NCBI GenBank assembly: GCA_012064415.1
Contig: SSNU01000095.1
Span: forward strand, 267,180-331,179
Length of the DNA stretch: 64,000 nucleotides
Direction of reading: 5' to 3'
Source: Gyrodactylus bullatarudis
Taxonomy: Eukaryota > Platyhelminthes > Monogenea > Gyrodactylidea > Gyrodactylidae
This document shows positions 46,601 to 61,400 of this stretch, piece by piece. Made by a program: the position numbers and the translations under genes. Within the stretch, counting starts at the first letter, position 1. Every line of letters begins with the position of its first letter. The notes below the pieces were generated by a model that saw only the letters and a list, made by a program, of their open reading frames with translations, was not told where the DNA came from and did no database searches.

Positions 46601-48874
46601 TAAAATGGAACTTATCTTTCTATTTTTGAAAATATTGATCAATTCATAATCCTTTATAAAAACGAAATCTTAACAAGACGAAAATTTTATGGTATCAAAA
46701 ATATCTAATAAACAATATTACATTCAACATGATATTAAAATTTTTTTCCGTCTAACATAGGAACTAGAAATATGAAAATTAGTTTTTATTTTCGTTTGTT
46801 TTCATCAGACCGACATGTACGTATATGTACCTATATATTTTAAAGCTTAATCTTAGTGTTTGACAAATCGCTCTTATTCATCTTTGAATGGAAAAGAAGG
46901 GATCTTTTGCCTCTTTCTGTTTTTCTATTTCAAATGTGAAATGGATGCGTTTCATTTTAGGTGGGGTGGAATTTTAGGATGTGATACGAGACAAATTCTA
47001 GGTTTTATGTGTTGTTTGTCAGGCTAAAGGCTGATGTAGTTAAGACAGTCGTGGGATTTTTTTGAAATTAAAGATTTTATTATGGATCGGGGTCTGACCA
47101 TGTTGATGGTGTCGTTTGAATGAACTCCCAAGGCCCATTCATCATTAACTTTGTTTCAAATACTTCTATGATACATTGCATTTTTTACTAGATTTTTCAA
47201 AAATAGTATATTTTCGACGAAAATTAGCAAAAAATAGCAGTTTAAGTCCATCATACTCACAAGTGTAGTTTTAAAAGTATTATTGGAAATAGTTTGAGTA
47301 AAGATTATTCTATTTTCATGTCTAAAAATTTTACACTAAGATACATAAGAAATATAGCGAATTATGTACAAAAATAAATACAAGCGAAAAATAATAGTAA
47401 ATTTTTCACGGAAACTGTAAACACTGTATTTCATATATATGACTAAATTCGTAGAAAAAATTTATACAATATATCAAATAGCTTTTTGACAACTCTAGTT
47501 TTGTAACCCTGCTGAGTGATTTAATAAATCCCATTCAGGTGTGGTTGAATTAAGGATGTCTAATATTTTCATTGTTTTTTAGAGGAAAGTAAGTTTCTTT
47601 TCCAGGAATGCATATTGATTAGTTTGGTGTTCGTGACATCATCATTGTTTTCCATCTCTTTTGGCGAATTTTAGATCGAATTAGGTCACTAAAATCTGAA
47701 TGTGCATTAAACTTTTTCTGCTTAAAGAGCTTTTCACTGTGGATTCGATATGGTGTCGATTGGACAGAAGCTGCATGTTTTTAGTTACTATAACTGATTT
47801 TTTTACTTTCATGAAATCGAAATTTGACTCTCATGATAATGAAGTGATTCTCAGAATCTCGTTTAACATATTTAATTGTTTTGTGATCCCAAAAACAACT
47901 TTTTATTGTCCCTGTCCCTCTGAAGTAAATTCAAAGCTGAAAAAAATGGAAATTAGAACATTGAAACTATTAATCGTTAAATTTATTGTTTTGTCATGAC
48001 AGTGGGAAATTATATGAGAAATGGGTGTTACGTGGGATGATTTTTGGAATATGGAAAATATTATCCAAGTATTAGATTCCCAAAGAATACTGACTGTTAT
48101 CGTGAGATTTTCGGAGAAAAACAAATTTCACCCTAATCTGAATGAATAAATTAGTTGTAAAACCCAAAAGAATATTTTATTCAATTATTTTTTATTGATC
48201 TTCCACGCTTGGAAACAAATGTTCATTAAGGTCAATTTGAGTAGAAAATAATTTGGTTTTGGTTTGTTTTTCTATTCTCTCACATGTTTGAGCTAAAAGT
48301 TCTCGCTATTTTTTCAATGAAATTGAGATGTTTCAACTCATAAATAAGACTCTTTCTATGTATATAAGAGTTTCGAAAGAAATATAATCTCAAAATTTGA
48401 GACTCAGATGGTAATTATTCAATTCACTGCAAGAAAGTTTGTATTAAAATACATTCTGTTTTGTATTGTTGTTTTAGAAACCTATTTCAAATTCATTTGC
48501 ATCTATTCAAGGTTTAATACAAAAGAGAATACGAGTTTTTTGTCATTTTTATGAAATACCAGGTAGATATTCTGAATCATATTCTGACTAGACTGATGAT
48601 GACTACTAAACGCAAAGATATTCCTGAGTCATGTTCACACCTGAATTCAAAACTTTACTCAAGTAAATTTATCAAAGGCATCTGGTATTTATCTTAAAAT
48701 CATCGAAATTCATCGGGGTTTTAAAAAATCATGGAAATCTCTTTTTCAGTTTAACAATACATTTTTCATTAGTTCTTACCAAAGAGCATTCAAGCTATTT
48801 GGATCTACGCAATGTTGCCATTTATATTAAAAGTGTCATTCTAAATTGAAAAAATTAAATATTGATTTATTACT

Positions 48875-48935
48875 TCCATAGTTTGGACACAACCCACGCA
48901 ACGTTCAAGACTCGGGTTCGAATCCTGGCTATGGT
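48875..48935 (+). repeat. tRNA-like B-box element
   Basis: GGTTCGAATCC, a perfect RNA polymerase III B-box, is at 48915-48925. The flanks TCCATAG and CTATGGT can pair like an acceptor stem over six bases, but the whole is 61 nt, and no proper D arm or A-box is present. It is likely a tRNA relic or a SINE piece, not a working tRNA. Confidence 0.45.
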
Positions 48936-49170
48936 GTACTTACGAGTTTACTAATGAGGACGAAATGCGTTTACATTCGCTACCTTGAGTACAATATCTC
49001 TCTCATGCAATAGACACTTGCTTGTCCGATTTCTAACATCTAGCTATCTTAAAATCTTATTGACAAGAAATACTTCTGATATTCAACGATAAATTTAAAC
49101 AAAATCTATCCAATTTTAATAAATATTCAATACAATCAACAAAATATTTATCTTTCAATGTAACAATGCA

Positions 49171-49176
49171 TTTATT
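49171..49176 (-). terminator. candidate polyadenylation signal of LAR-type gene
   Basis: AATAAA on the minus strand about 305 nt beyond the stop codon; other AT-rich candidates are nearby, so this is tentative. Confidence 0.35.
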
Positions 49177-49481
49177 TACAAATTATTTCGAAGTAATTGA
49201 TCGCTAAAAAAACAGCATTCTTTTTCATTTCAAGTTTGATGAATCTCTTCTGTTATGTTTCCTTTAAAATTGGATTCTTATTTAAATTTACAATGGAATT
49301 GTTTCTTTCTTGCCTAGTTTTTACAATAGTTTTTTCTTTGCTTCATTTCTCTATGTACATTTATCATTGAGGGTTTCGATTTTAATAATACTACTACTAA
49401 AAGTTTGAATCTATATTTGAGTTATTTGTATAGTTATTTGTAAAGATGAAGATGAGTTGATAATTTCTGTTTGGCACAAAA

Positions 49482-52400
49482 TTAGTTATAATTCTTGAGA
49501 TATTCTGATATTGATGAATAGCAGAGGATGTAATCGAGAATGTTCTCAACAAGACCCCTTCGTTGCCATCTGAGAATTTTACTTGTCGAAAATACATCGA
49601 CGGTTTTTTCATGTTGTATCATCTCGAGGAGGATTGATACACAGATATAAACTCCTGTATAGCCCGCTCCGAATCTAAAAGAAAAAAATATGATTAAATT
49701 GGAGTAAGATTCATTTCCAGTTGTTAAAAACCTTTAGGACCTTCTCAAAATCGAGTTTGGTCAGCAAATATGTTATCATTTTTATATTTCAAAATATGTA
49801 TCTTTAGTGCCGAATAGATTTTCGCTACAATTTAAAACTTCAATCTCAAAATCATCATGAATAAAGAGGTCATTTTGAAAATAGATGTTCCGATTGTTTA
49901 GAAAACTTTCTAAACAGTTACTTTTTATATATATGTATTAACTAAACAGTGAAGAGGATTCACGTTTTCAGATGGAAAACTTTAACCATACTTTGTTACA
50001 TTGTTTTATTTTTTTCCTCTGTTGAAATTATTGATTTTCTCTCGTATTGGGAAATATTAATTGGAAAATATTTAGTCTCCTAGTTTATACTATTTCAAGA
50101 AAAAAATGGTTCATCTTCTCTCACTCTAATTTGTTGATTAGTTAATTTGTCAAGATTTTTATTTTAGCACAACATAAAAACACTCCAGAAATAGAAAGTT
50201 TGCGCGCAAGTGAGAGGCTAAGTTGTGTGTGAAAAAGTCTGATATCTATATATAAGATATTTCAGGAATTTAAAAGTGCAAATTAATTGTAAATATTTAC
50301 ATAATTTGTCAAAAATATAATATCATATCAAGACATACTCGCAATGGACTAGTATGGGACTTTCAATTCCAAATTGTGTTTTGGTCACGTTAACCTGATC
50401 AATACATTCAATAAGAGCTGAGGATATCTTGCTAAATGAGCCCAATGGGATATTTGAGAAATCATTACAGTTAATGAGGGTATTGGGAATACTGTGGAGG
50501 GCATCTGTAACATCAAATTGTCTAACTGTACGTGAATGACCCTCTCTCGTGTCGGTTATTGAAAACTCTCGAATTTTGTAAAAGTTCATTTCAAATACAG
50601 CGATTGAATCGATGATTAGGAAACCGAATCTGAGCGTTTCATTTGTTGGCCAATAGGACTGAAAAAGAGAAAGATATTGAGTTTTCGAAAAAAAAGGAAA
50701 AGCCTTAAAGATTCTATTAAATAAAAGTTTATTTATTTTAGCACATCAAAATTCCAGGTGACATTTAATAAAAATCTTTTTGAAATCTATAGATGATATT
50801 TATTCAATAGATTTGTGTGTTAAAATACAGATTATGGAACAGTTTTCAATTTGTCTCTCTACAGGCTAATTGATCAAATTTTTTGTGAACTTTAATCATA
50901 CAATTTTAAAGTTCAATTGATTTTAAAATTTATTCATTGAAATCTTTTCATTACACTCAAGAATAGTTAAAATATAATCATAAATTTTTGAGAAGAAATT
51001 CAAATATTTTATCAAGTCAAAAATTAATCTCAAATCATGGAGTTAAATGTTTTGCGATTACTCTGAAGCAAATTTTAAGCCTAATCAAATGGATCAAGTT
51101 TTACTTCCACTAAATAAAGACGTTACATTAATCATTATTTGAATCTTTTTAATCCGGATAATACTATTTCTGATGTACATGACAGAAGTACATCAGCTCT
51201 ATAGTCATAGAGTCGAAATTCCCATCAGATCACTCATTAATATTAAGGTTTCAACTGTTATTTTTACCAACAATTTTATCAGGTTAGCTAGGACAAACTG
51301 ATGTTTTCATCAGGTTTATACCAATCATTGATTTTTCTGATGATACACCAGGTGAAGGCTTTTAACTTTTAAATTTTTTGTGAAAATCTTGGTGCTAAAC
51401 TTATAAATCAAAGAAGAAGTACTGTTTTCATTCAGATTTGAAATTTTTTGTCTGATGAAACTGTTTTCTGAATATGAAAAAGGGATAATTTGAATAAGGG
51501 ACAGAAAGTGGGGCATATTATCAAATATTCTCTTCATACATGGATGAAAATCACTACAATGTATGTTGCGTAGATCCTCGACTTTAATTCATTTACCAAC
51601 AATAACAAGAATTGACTACATTTCTTTACTTATCTTCGGACAGATGTATCCCCCTACAAATAGGCAAATGTGAGAATTTAATGAAAATCGATCAGAAAAG
51701 TAATCTAATTTTTTCCTCCTTCATTTTCAATCCATTTTTAAATTTTTGCTTTTTGGATGAAAAATAAAAAGTAGGAGAAAAAAACCGGGATATTCAATTA
51801 ATAAATTGCAGTAATTCTCTTTCAGTGCTATTGAATTTAAGACATATTCATTGATCGAAGTAACTCAATTTGAATTGATGAGAAAAATTATACCAAAGAT
51901 ATGTTTGTGATAATGGCGGAATAAAAATAATTTTTTTTAAGATATTGAGCAATTGGCTGACAATTCACTTGGAAGAAGCTCTATTTTTATTTAAGAATTA
52001 CGAAAATTCATTCTGACGCCAAATATTTTAATGGATTTTCGATTGAGGAAAGAACTTTAATCCTATAATAAATGTTGGGAGGTTATTATGAAATAGAATT
52101 AGGGTTTGACCACTATTTCTTAGACTAAAGTTGGTGTAAAGATGATAATTGATTATTTTTACAAAAAACTCAAAATTATTTTTTCAGGAACACAAATATT
52201 TTTTGGATTATATTATGAAATGAGCCAATAAGTTGTTAAAAGAAGTTTTTATCGATTTCTAAGATATGAGGCAATTAAATACTGATGCTTGGGATCAAAA
52301 TTGATTACAGAAGTTCATTATTATTGGTAAATAAAGCCAATCGAACATTTTCAGTTATCACAATAGAAAATGATCAAAAATTAAGTTTAACTTCTTCTCA

Positions 52401-55400
52401 TATGGCCAAAATCGAATTCTTCATCTAAGGTTGATCCCAAATGTTGAAATTTAATCGCTTCAAAACTTGCTTTCCAAGAGAATGTTGAATGTCACTATCT
52501 TGAGTCATTTACCTCTGTAACACAATTAATCTCACGTTATTGGAATTTTTAACAGCTTATCGGCTCATTCAATCAGGATTTTTTTTGATAATTTCGATTT
52601 CTTAAATTTTTCATCCAATTATGATCCCGAATAATAATAATTCAGTCAAATTACGAAGCCATTAGAATCAACATTTTTTTCAGCTTGAAATTTTTTCCCT
52701 CATCAACTTATTGTCTTATTTAATGAATCGCAAAATATTTTTGTTTCTGACTATTCCATGAAAAGATTGTAAATTCTCATCTTCATCTTGACCAGCTTTA
52801 ATAAAAGTTTAAAATAATAATTCGGGTCTTAAGAAATATGACCTAAAAATTCACTGATATGCGCATAAAATATGCTCCAATGATTTTCTTAATAATGATT
52901 TTTCACTGTCGAATTTTCTCGTAATTAATATACTACTTTTAAGTTATTTTTAAAAAATGCATTTGACTATCATGAAGTATCACGTCTTACTCAGAACGAT
53001 CCTGATTAGTGAATTCAACAAAATACATATGAAAAAGGGAAATATGAACTATTGTTTATGCTCTTTTAATATATAACAAATATGCACTAACAACTTTTTA
53101 ACCCTCACCCCCACAGCAATTAAAAATATCAAAATATGTTTAGATTAAAAAAAATACCTCGAATTTAAAATATGCTTTATATGCATTTTTGAGGCCCTTG
53201 GATTTGATTACCCAATGAGTAATACTTGCTAAACTTGTATCTTTATCCAAATATTTTCAAAGTTTGTAGAATAAAGAGAAATTTACCTCCAGACTTACTT
53301 GTAGGTGAAAGTTGATTGCCTAAATCCCAAATGACTTCTTCAAAAGTAATAAATATAATATGTATATTATTGGCATGATTAGAGATTAAATAGAGAAATG
53401 AGTTGGCTAGAATGTCAAAATTATTCAAAATGCTTAGCTGTAGATTACACTAAGAACACGTGCATGATTATAAATATCGATATATTGTCAATATGTATGA
53501 GGAACCAGAAAGAAAAATCATCTTGATCTCTACATCGTTAAAGTGAACGTGAACAAGGGACGCTATATTATTGACAATCGAAATCATACAAATAGAAGTA
53601 TTTTTCAAATATACATATCGAATATAAATTTAATTTATCTTGATATAAGATTCTTGTGAATGATTAATTTATCGTTCTCTAGATCAAGATCAAGTCTGCC
53701 TTTAGCAATATATAGTAACTCCAGTTAATTCTTGAAAAACATTCTAACACACAATTTCACTGCTGTTTAGATATCAATATTCTTGATTTGAATTGCGTAC
53801 CTTTGATAAGGAACTGTTTATAGAAAAACATCTAATTTAAAAATCAATGTACACATTTAAATTCTTCTTTTTGTATCCTATGTTGATCTTTTTGAGTCAA
53901 TATCTAGGAAATTGCTAGTTTAACTAAATTAAATATCAACTCACCCGTTTATTCTCCAAATTATGATCAGAGTTCATTTTCACGATTATCCTTATTTCAG
54001 CTTCCCATATCATACGCCAGAATTCTTCAAAGGTTTCCTCTGTTGGTGCTTGGGCCGCAATGTAGGCTAATCTCTTACTGTATCCATCAATAAGACTAGC
54101 GTTTATGTAATCTGATCCTGGAAGTCCTCTAATTTCGGCAAGAACAACCCTATTTGAGTTGTAAGGTACAATTTCATAGCTTCGATTTTTACCAGTATTT
54201 ATCTAGATAAAGAATATTGAATTATTAAGAGATTATTTCCAAATAATACTATTATTCTTACAGGCTGTAGGGCTACAATATTGCTTGAATCTGCAACAAC
54301 AACTTCCGAATTTCTGAATGAAGAAGTCAACTTGAAGACCTTCTCACTGATATTTGCCTGCTCAACTGGACTTATGAGCCCTTTATTCATGCTACAGGCA
54401 GGATCTGAAATTGAGCTTGTGATTGTACGATTATTCAAGAGTCTGAATTCATTATTTAACTGATTCATTTTCATTAAATTGCTTTCAAACACATTGTCAA
54501 AGGAACTTATAGGAATTTCTTTATCAAATGCATCCAAGTATTCTAACAAGACCTCGTAGATGAAGCAATATTGATCTTGTGTCTGGATCATAAACTTTCT
54601 TTGTGAACGAAGTTTCGTGACAACCTCATGGACATTGACATAATCTTCATATTCCATCTGACTGAGGAGAATATCTGAGCCGATAAATGTTCCTGTCCTA
54701 CCAACACCAGCTGAACAATGAACTATGACTGGTTCAATCATATTCTTTGTTATTTGTCTGATCCTTCGTAAGAACATGAAAAATGGCCCAGCATTATTAG
54801 GAATAAAATGGTCAGACCATGAGGTGTACTGAAAGTGTTTAACAATTCGTTTCTCTTTAGTGCTACATAAATGAGAATAAAAAATATTACATTAACGTTT
54901 ACTTTCATTTTTACAATGTTTCTTACTCTATTTTCATGACTTCAAATACACGGATTGTATAGTAAGCAAATTCGTTTATGCTCAAATTAGTCACTTGGAT
55001 ATTCCCATAAGACATAGATCCAAGAGAGTTGGTTGAACTTCGATAAAACGTTCCGTCTTCAGCGCCAGAGAAGGTTACAGAATGTGTCATAAACATGTTG
55101 GTTACATCAACTGCAAAAATAAATTATTTGAAATATTTTGGATCAATTAGTAATGAGTGAGAATAAGACTTACCCCGATTATTTTTCGCAGTTTCATTTT
55201 GAGGTAGTGCCTTAGCTTGTGCTGGCCAATACTGATCACATTTGACACGATTCTTTTCCTCTAGATTCGTTATAGCGACGATACAAGATGAATTGTTCTC
55301 CCAAACCATTCTCCAAAAGTCATTAAAAGTATTTGGCATTGGACCCTGTTACATAGATAAAAATCAGAGGAAGAATAAAAAAATTTTAAACTTTTCTTCT

Positions 55401-58400
55401 TTTTCAGACTTATTGAGCATAATATAAATCAGAACAAAATAATTATTTACTTGATGGGGTTTATGTGTGCAGTAAAAATAGCATTTTAAGATACAGTTTG
55501 ATCTCAGGGGACAATTTTTCTAATAATGTTTTCTTGAAAATTCAAAATGAAGAGGATCGATCATCCTCTCTTTCTGCATATATGCAATCAATTTAGGATT
55601 ATGAGAGTCTGCAGAAAACTTTCTTCAATTGAGAATAGGATAAACATTCTTGAAAAGTCATATTTTTAAATATCAAAATTACCTGTGTAGCAATATACGA
55701 TTTGCGTCTCATCCAACCATCTATATAGTTTGCATTTATATAATCTGAGCCAATTCTATTTGTTATCTCTGATAGAACAACCCTTGTATGGTCATATGCA
55801 ATTACGTTAGCATAACGATTTTTATCCTCATTGGATGGATGCTGTGAGTGTTCCCAGCAATACTGACCGCCCGGGTCAATACTTTCAAATTCAAGTGAAA
55901 GTAAATGCCCTGAATTCATCTTCAACATACTAACATGCTCGTGTAAATCTTGAAGCTTGATCATTGTGGAAAATTCTAAAATTAGAACAATAAGTTGCTA
56001 GGTAGCAAAGTTTTAATAGAACAACGCAAGAAGAAAAGAGTTTGGCCGCATCTTTTAAGTTAAATAGTTAATTTAGTTAGTTTTAAGTTAATTTAAAATT
56101 TTGAAATCTATATTACAAACTCAGATTGATTTAAATTATTACGCTTTCTACACTAAATATATATTCAGGTATATTTAGATATTACTCAAGTTGATATAAA
56201 CAAAGAGCGAACTTTCATTTCCCTTTGTTTAACTTAAAAATTAACTGACCTGTCTGATAATACGGCTTTAGCAAAGAGGTATGCGGGCGATTTGAAAATA
56301 TCGAGTTCATTTGTGGGGAAAGCTGGTTGTTATTTATCATTGGGAATCTTGATCGACCGGAGAGACTTCCATTTAAAGAGTTCATACTCCCTTGTTGTCT
56401 TGTGGATAACATGGATAATTTAACTGAATTTGTATCGTATCCGTTCGGCATTGGATGAATTAGGGATCCATTAGCTGTGTAGTTATTTGGCATACCGGAT
56501 AAAGATTTGGCTCCAATTAGCTCACCATTATAAGTACTATACATGAACTTGTTCTTCAAAGCAATAGACTCCAAGTCAACCTCGTTTACTGGTAGAGTTC
56601 CCAAATATTCACTATTATTATTGTTGCTGTATGATTTGTAGATACTGGATAGTTGATCATGTTCACGTGTCTTTCCATTTTGTTGAGACCATTTTACTAA
56701 CGAATACTTTGATGATTTTTGAACGCGTTCCAAATTCTTTTGTTTTTTTCTTCGAATGATGAAAACAAACAGGAGACATGATAAGCAAAAGAATGTTATA
56801 AATGTCCCTATGAATATGGCAACCGTCTTCAGAGTGATACGGGTTGAAAACTTTTGGAGTCCATCGGAAGGTAAACTAGTAGATCCGAATATTATTTTGT
56901 ACTTATCTGAATTAGAAGTTCCTTCTTGATCTAAAAAGGAAACATTTGTTTAAACAAGGAATTTTATATCTGAGGTAAAATATCAAATTTTTTGATAACC
57001 TAACCTTATCCCATTAAAGTTGCTAATAGAATTTCCAGTGAGCCATCTTGATGAATCATTCAAGAATATATATGTATATTCAGTGAATAAATCTCGTTTC
57101 CTTAATTGTATCTCTGCTCATATATAAGCTTGTCAATGCCAGACTTTCAATGGATATTGGAAATCAAAATCCCTTTCAAAACTACGATCCAGACAATTTT
57201 TGAATCGCAGAAAAAACTACATTCAAATTAACGTCGTGTTTTCCCCTCTGATGAGAAAAAGTTTGCACAATGAGAATTTCCAAAAAAAGTAACATATCAA
57301 TGTAGGATAATCATTTACTCAATTCTTTTACACCTGTCATCTCTCTGTTACCAAATTACCTCATTCTTTTACAATACCTCATCTTGTGTTTTTTCTATAA
57401 ACTTGCGTGTGAGCAGATGATACACTACACTAAAAGAATAACATAGAAAAGTACAAACTAAGTAAGTCTTAAAAAGTTTGTAACAATAACAAAGAAATTG
57501 TAGCTGAAATTAGCACTGCTAATCAAGTTTCGTCAAAAAGTTGTTTTAAAACAAGATAATTTGTCAAGATAAACAGACTGAAACACCCTTTGTTGACATC
57601 TCTCTATCTGTTCATCTCATTTTCAGCCAGAAAAACTAACTTGAATCATCTAGCTGGGGTGAATTCTCCATGTTGGAGGAAAACACTTTGACATTATCAG
57701 TAGGCCAAAAATTCTTCTCGGATGAGACTAAATCTTTAAAGTTGATCATATTTACAGCTGTATTAGGTTGATATATCCATGATGTTAAGTCTGAAGTATC
57801 TGCCCATTCACTTAGTGTACAAGCATTCTCCTCTACTTTCATTGACTAAATTTAATAAAATAATTTAATTTAGTTTTTCATCAGGGAAAAAGAGGCTATT
57901 TTTCCCTTTTAGACTTACAGCAGAGCAAACTTTTATAGCATAATTTCCACGAATGTTGTTAAGTAGAACCTTTTGTTCTTCGTTACTTCTTTTGAATCTG
58001 GAATTTTCCATTGATTTAATCTCAACTTGAAAATTATTTCCGGTATTTCTCTCTATAATGTTACTGTTTATTTGCATTATTGTTTTAACAATTTCATTTT
58101 TCTTTAAAAGAATTTCGTAATAGTCAATGGGTCCATTGATTGTAGGCACTTTGTCAATTATAATGAATGTTTGGCCCGTCTCCGTTTTGTTGACAAAGGT
58201 TGGCCTACTCACGTACAGTGGAGCTGATCAAAATAAAAGAGTTTATTATCGTATCCCTGACCGACAGTGTGTACTTTAAGATAATTATCTATGATTCGGA
58301 AAGAATATGAAAAGAATCTATGCCCTATTGAGCAGAGGAGATTAACTGAATGATCTGATTCTATTTCTCTTCTTCTACTCTGGATCATTCCCATCAAGAA

Positions 58401-61400
58401 GTAGTAGGCACAAAAGAGATTTGATCTCATTGTGAAAAAATAGGAAAAACAATATCTTTGTCAAAATTATGGTTTTTCGATGAATATCATCCTCTTTTTC
58501 AAAAGACCATTTGTATTATTATCATAAAAAACGAAGGAGAAGCATTTAAGGTTTATGTATAAACTATTACTTCATTGATCTTACTCATGATCTTAAATGC
58601 CTATGCATGCATGCAAGAGAAAAACAACAAGCAGACTTGGAAATTGTGATGTTATGCTCAAATACGGAAAAGTTAATTTAATTAATTAATTTTGGCTAAT
58701 ATCTCTTCTCTATTCAATTTCTTCTTCACTTGTATGAGGGAATTATCTATTTATCATTCTTATTAAAAGTTCATCATATAAAAACACAAAATGGATACGC
58801 GGTGGAATTTTTATACAAACGTTTACCTTGAGATTCCGTGATTGGACAATTGAAATAGGCAACTGGTGGAATAAAGGCCTGAGTGGTCTCTAATAGAATT
58901 GGTAGTATACTTATTGAGTAGATAGCCTTTGGCAATGCCTGCAGTTGAGTTGATTGTTGTGTCATTTGAAATTTAGATTGAATGCTCGAGCTATGCAGTA
59001 TGGGGCTCTCAATGATTTCTCGTTCGGATGATTCTCGTTTGTATTTTTGACCGTTTGTATGTAAAAATGTCGTTGAATACGTATAGTTTATCTAAGATAA
59101 TTAAGTTTTTATAATTATTGTGGAATATTTTCCTTTCTTTTTAGATAAAAAAGATGAAATAAACATACTTTAAAATGAGATATTTTGTTAGCAACTGCTG
59201 CATTAAAAGACCACAAGAGATTCAAAGACTTTGAATTGGCTTGATTACAAGAGATGGCATTTAAATTTATTGGGAGAAGAGAATTTCGAGTGACATTTTT
59301 AACTAGATATGGCATCGTGTGAAGACTCTCTTGACCGTTGAATCCAATGGAGCTCATTCGTACATAGATTTGACCTTTATCGTCATTTACTATCTGGAAA
59401 CATAAGAAAAAAATGGTGATTGAAAATAAAAATTAATATTTTTCCAAATCTTACAACTTCTGTTGAGGTTAAAGGACCTTGGGTTTTTAGATTATCCCAA
59501 ACAATTTGATCAGCACTATCAGTCTTGCTAGCAGTGTGATGCCTTCCAATTTCAATACGATATTTTTCAACAGGAGTTTGATCATTTTTATTTGGTAGCC
59601 AACTAATAAAGACACGTTTTCCATCAAGAATTGCCTGAAGATTTGTCGGTTGAAAGGGAGGAACTAGAAACGATTTATAAGAAATACTCAATAGTCTTTA
59701 AAAATTGAAGTACTCACACTTTTTTGGTAAGTCAACAGTGACTGATTTAGACCAAGGAGATTGACCAACCTTATTAAAAGCGGCAACTTTGCAAGATAAC
59801 TTTCCCGTGGCCATGGGTATTGCACGGTCAATTATAACATAGCCTGACGGCCAATGGATACCTTGTTGGTAGGTTTTATCAGCCAAAAATATGCGGTCAT
59901 CTTTGCAGGATAATAAGTAATGATCAAAAGATCCACCCCTCTTATCTACGTTCATTGGATCCCAAAAGACAATGCTTTGATTCAGTTGAGTCTTGACCAC
60001 TCTCAAGTTAATCGGTGGATCTGTCGGACCTAAAATATAAATTATTTTTCGAATTCTGAGCAAATATTTATCAATTTATTATTTTTAAAAGCGGTATTTC
60101 TCCAACTATTTCAAATTAATATTTATTTATAGATACAGATTGAGATGTAAGAATTCTTTGATCAATTCGGTGTAGATAAAAAAACAGTTTGACATTTGAA
60201 TTTGTTATTTCGTGCAAGTAAATTTTCTATTGAATTGTCATGAAATACTCGTGCAATATGGACTTACTTATCTCGGGTATTTCAATGAGGAAATATGACT
60301 CTTCTCCAAGCTGATTCTGTGTAATTGCCTTGACTGTGAAATTGTAAGTGAATCCAGGTACTAGAGAAATGTGTAAATCATTTAAATAAATTAAAATTGA
60401 AATCAATCGAGACTCACAGAACTCCATAGAGTTTAAAGACCATTGTGTTTTATTAAGGGATATTTCATCCGATATTTTGACCAGAGAGGGCTGAAATTTG
60501 CTGGGTAATAAACCTTTGGGATTAATTTTGGTTATGTTGGTAAGATCTTCTACGGGATTTAAATTCTCGTTTTGATTCATTTTAACAAATCTCCAAGTTA
60601 GAATATACCCGAAGATTTCATTTCCCAAGTCTTTATCTGGGTTCCATAAAGCCTCAATTGAGTATTTATTCTTTGTACTAGCAAGATAGACCTTAACCTG
60701 AAAGTTCTCTGGCTTCTTTGGAGCTAAATAAACGAACAGCCAAGAGTTGAAAATTTGGTTTATTTCGTGTGAGGAACTCACCTTCAGGCCAAGTTTTAAC
60801 AGCTTTAGAGCTAGCCCTAAGCCCGTAACCTAGTATTGTCTTCACTTTGAGATAAACAACATAATACGTGTTTGGTCGTAAATGACTGATAACCTCTGAA
60901 TATTTCTGCATATTATCGCTTGCATCCAAGGAATCGAAGACACCTCCGCTCTGGAGTTGCACTGTCTTCTCAATTTTACGCTGGGACTGGGGCCAATCAG
61001 CAGTCTTGTCATCACTGAGCCATTTGCCGTTATCATCGGTTGGCTGGCATGTTAAATCGAAACTTAGAAATTCAGGAACTTTCCATCTCCTACCATCAGC
61101 ACGAATGGACATGTCACTTTTTGGGTAACGCCATTGAATTGTTAGAGAAGAACTACCTTGAGGCGTCACAGACAAATTAAATGGTTGTGGGGCAACTGGA
61201 AAAAAAACCATTGGTTATCCTGAATTGTGAGTAATAGAGATTCATATTAAACTATGATGATTTATCGATTTCCCAATGTTACGATTATATAATAATTAAT
61301 AACTCATTAAAAAAAGAAGATAAATAAGGTATCGGGAGCCACTCTTGTCTCCTGGGCTCAAATTTATTGATTCTCTTTTTTCATCAAAATATTCTTTCGT

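Larger units (their letters stand above)
43516..49170. other. intergenic, foldback elements, no gene
   Basis: Between the PTB gene and the 3' end of the LAR-type gene I see no conserved protein. It holds two large foldback elements (45374-45862 and 46060-46600) and a tRNA-like B-box element (48875-48935). The open frame at 47700-47999 has no family motif. Confidence 0.5.

Noticed and set aside
47700..47999. 99-codon plus-strand frame
   Set aside because: No recognisable domain; the composition is that of random AT-rich DNA.
48875..48935. Working tRNA gene
   Set aside because: Only the B-box and part of an acceptor stem fit; length 61 nt and no A-box or D arm.
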